Assembly (NCBI GenBank): GCA_016290885.1
Contig: JAEEVN010000010.1
Location: 1-39,328, forward strand
Source of the DNA: Caryophanales bacterium
GTDB lineage: Bacteria; Bacillota_I; Bacilli_A; RF39; UBA660
Length of the DNA: 39,328 bases
Direction: 5' to 3'
Shown: one piece after another, positions 37,438-39,328 of the stretch
Layout: each line of letters starts with the position of its first letter
How positions within the stretch are numbered: position 1 is the stretch's first letter
Translations under genes and position numbers: made by a program
Notes under the pieces: generated by a model
Database searches by the model: none
Told to the model about the DNA's origin: nothing
Seen by the model: only the letters and a program-made list of their open reading frames with translations

Positions 37438-38520
37438 ATGAAAAAGAAACCTAATTATAAATTAAGAAGAAGAGTAGCATTAATAGTATTAATATTAATT
37501 ATACTTATTCCTATCCTTATTATTAATAGTGCAAAGATTAGTCATATACCTACATTATATAAATATAGAGAATATAAGGATATAGTTAATTCATTATATG
37601 GTGCAGATTTTACTAATGATGAAGTCAGAAATTTGATGGAAGTATTAAAGAAAAATAAACAGCTAAATGAAATACGTTATGACTTTATTATAGAATTAAA
37701 AGGTAAGGGTTATTCTAAAGAAAGTATTAATTATTTATTGATACATCTAAATAGAAGTGAGATAACTAAATTAATTAGTAAAAAATATGATGAAGATTTA
37801 GAAGAATATATAAAGATAGAAGATTTTGATTATGATAAGTATGATAGATATGTAGCTTACCAAAAGAAACATAAAAATTTAAAGAAAGAAGATATAATTC
37901 TTAGAGTAGAATTAAAAATAGATTTAGATAATTATGAAGATGCAGAAGAAATAGAAGATCCAGATTCATTATTAGCATATGTTAATAGACATAGATATAT
38001 AAATAAGAATTATGAACCAAGTGATTTAGTAGAAATGGATGATAAGTATTCAAATAATTATTATGGAGTTAATAAATTAAGAAGTGAAGCATATGAACAT
38101 TTTAAAGAGATGGTTGATGATGCTAATAGTCAAGGGATTGAGTTTGTAGCAGAGACTACATATAGATCTTTTGATGATCAAGAGACTATATATAACAATT
38201 ATTCATATGAACATACTAGAGAAGAAACTGATAAATATGCAGCTCGTCCAGGATATTCTGAACATGAATTAGGTACTGCAATTGACTTATCTAATGTTTG
38301 GTATATAGAAGAGGGGGATGAAGAGTATGAATGGATTAGAAAGAATTGTTATAAATATGGATTTATAATGAGATATAAAAAAGGTAAAGAAGATATAACA
38401 AAATATGCAGCAGAAGACTGGCATATTAGATATGTTGGTGTAAAAAATGCAACATTAATACATAATAAGAATATAACTTTTGATGAATATTGGTATAAAT
38501 ATGTTAAAAAGAGTAATTAA
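37438..38520 (+). CDS. VanY-type D-alanyl-D-alanine carboxypeptidase
   Basis: 360 residues; SD TAGGTGA. A basic start and one membrane segment (about 12-30) anchor it with the body outside. Residues about 35-190 are a helical, charged region without recognised fold. The C-terminal VanY/peptidase M15 domain has TTYRSFDDQ, the zinc motif SEHELGTAID (S-x-H-x6-D) and EDWHIRYVG with the third ligand. It trims D-Ala from peptidoglycan stem peptides. No vancomycin-resistance genes are near, so it is most likely housekeeping cell-wall turnover. Confidence 0.92.
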   Translation: MKKKPNYKLRRRVALIVLILIILIPILIINSAKISHIPTLYKYREYKDIVNSLYGADFTNDEVRNLMEVLKKNKQLNEIRYDFIIELKGKGYSKESINYLLIHLNRSEITKLISKKYDEDLEEYIKIEDFDYDKYDRYVAYQKKHKNLKKEDIILRVELKIDLDNYEDAEEIEDPDSLLAYVNRHRYINKNYEPSDLVEMDDKYSNNYYGVNKLRSEAYEHFKEMVDDANSQGIEFVAETTYRSFDDQETIYNNYSYEHTREETDKYAARPGYSEHELGTAIDLSNVWYIEEGDEEYEWIRKNCYKYGFIMRYKKGKEDITKYAAEDWHIRYVGVKNATLIHNKNITFDEYWYKYVKKSN

Positions 38521-38534
38521 ATACTCTTTTTTTT
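38507..38534 (+). terminator. Terminator after the VanY-type gene
   Basis: AAAGAGTA and TACTCTTT pair over ATTAAA, followed by T. Confidence 0.85.
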
Positions 38535-38618
38535 GTATATAAAATAAGGCAAAAATAATGTTTTTGAAAAAAAATAAAAAAAATGCAAAAAAATGCTTTT
38601 CTTTTTTTATTTTTGGCG

Positions 38619-38624
38619 TATAAT
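38619..38624 (+). promoter_or_regulatory. Probable upstream rRNA promoter, -10 box
   Basis: TATAAT after GGCG, with long A-tracts about 25-60 bp upstream. The -35 position (38596-38601) is poor, so this promoter is less certain than the downstream one. Confidence 0.45.
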
Positions 38625-38710
38625 ATTATTCATTCGATTGCGGATTTAACGCATAAAAATTAACAATTTTAAATAATTTACAAATTTTTTAAAAAAAGTT
38701 AAAAAAAGTG

Positions 38711-38739
38711 TTGACACCGTATATTGAATGTGTTAGAAT
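38711..38739 (+). promoter_or_regulatory. Main rRNA promoter
   Basis: TTGACA at 38711-38716 and TAGAAT at 38734-38739, spacing 17, with TGT before the -10 and A/T tracts upstream. A start 7 nt downstream would be G38746. Confidence 0.8.
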
Positions 38740-38871
38740 TAATTTGCGCTTTGTGAGAAAAAGTCCTTTATTTTATAAAGGAAAAGGCGCAAAAATGATC
38801 TTTGAAAACTGAGCAAAAAAATATAAGTCAATTTATTTGAGTAGTCAGGAATTAAATTTGAAATAACTTTT

Positions 38872-39328
<457 letters not shown>

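Larger units (their letters stand above)
38535..38871 (+). other. rRNA operon promoter and 16S leader region
   Basis: No coding region. From left to right it holds A-tracts before a -10 at 38619-38624 (upstream promoter), further A/T tracts near 38670-38709 of UP-element type, the main promoter at 38711-38739, and a leader hairpin (TTTGCGC near 38745-38751 with GCGCAAA near 38787-38793, and TCCTTTA/TAAAGGA inside). BoxA-like TGATCTTTGAA follows at 38796-38806, the antitermination element of pre-16S leaders. Confidence 0.8.

Noticed and set aside
37438-38520. Vancomycin-resistance gene, from the VanY-type domain
   Set aside because: No vanH, vanA or vanX-like neighbours or two-component regulators are present; such carboxypeptidases are common in cell-wall turnover.

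Overview
The window is a very AT-rich, densely packed bacterial segment that ends about 450 nt into a 16S rRNA gene. The 16S start, the strong SD sequences, the T-box leader, AddAB, and Nudix, rubrerythrin and lipoprotein genes all point to a Firmicutes-type genome. The AT richness, small intergenic spaces and 16S 5' region resemble uncultured gut Bacilli/Mollicutes-like lineages (RF39-like), which is inference. TGA ends several genes and Trp is TGG, so the ordinary bacterial code is used, not the Mycoplasma code.

Layout. 1-2.7 kb: end of a thioredoxin-like gene, a thioredoxin/CcdA-like membrane fusion, a tail-anchored acidic protein and a PF06541-type membrane protein. 2.8-8.8 kb: tRNA-His, then a block of mostly unrecognised genes with two copies of an ADP-ribosyltransferase-like family, an SDR oxidoreductase, a candidate small RNA and a lipoprotein. 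8.9-12 kb: a PF06541 protein coupled to a DUF2974-like hydrolase, rubrerythrin, and a DUF308/HdeD-like protein. 12-20 kb: a UvrD-like helicase, a diacylglycerol-kinase-family lipid kinase, and AddB plus AddA. 20-24 kb: a small protein, a degenerate HD-like protein, and a Glu-type T-box in front of a CYTH gene, an unknown gene and gltX. 24-26.4 kb: Nudix, a membrane protein, a PH-like protein, tRNA-Cys, tRNA-Gly and a secreted sortase-like protein. 26.4-28.8 kb: cysteine desulfurase, a ferredoxin-thioredoxin fusion and an SGNH hydrolase. 28.8-30.7 kb: the operon described below. 30.7-38.5 kb: slipin, a small membrane protein, dinB-like, an unknown gene, tex, deoD, a 42-aa protein, queH and a VanY-type carboxypeptidase. 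The end is an rRNA promoter/leader and 16S.

The best candidate for an undescribed system is 28841-30732. A RelB/DinJ-type ribbon-helix-helix DNA-binding domain is fused to a Nudix domain that has lost two of its three metal-binding glutamates. It heads a tight four-gene operon with a MazG-like pyrophosphohydrolase, an unknown 160-aa protein and an intact MutT-type Nudix enzyme whose sequence resembles the regulator's own Nudix domain. Three TGTAGT repeats at exact 11-bp spacing, with a degenerate fourth over the -35 box, lie before the promoter. The inferred model is an autoregulated nucleotide-pool cleaning operon in which a dead Nudix domain senses the ligand handled by its enzyme paralogue.

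Gene boundaries are stereotyped: a stop codon, often inside a terminator hairpin, then a T tract, then TGNTATAAT about 16-23 nt before the next ATG. Most transcription units therefore appear to have tiny 5' leaders; the T-box leader and the rRNA leader are the clear exceptions.
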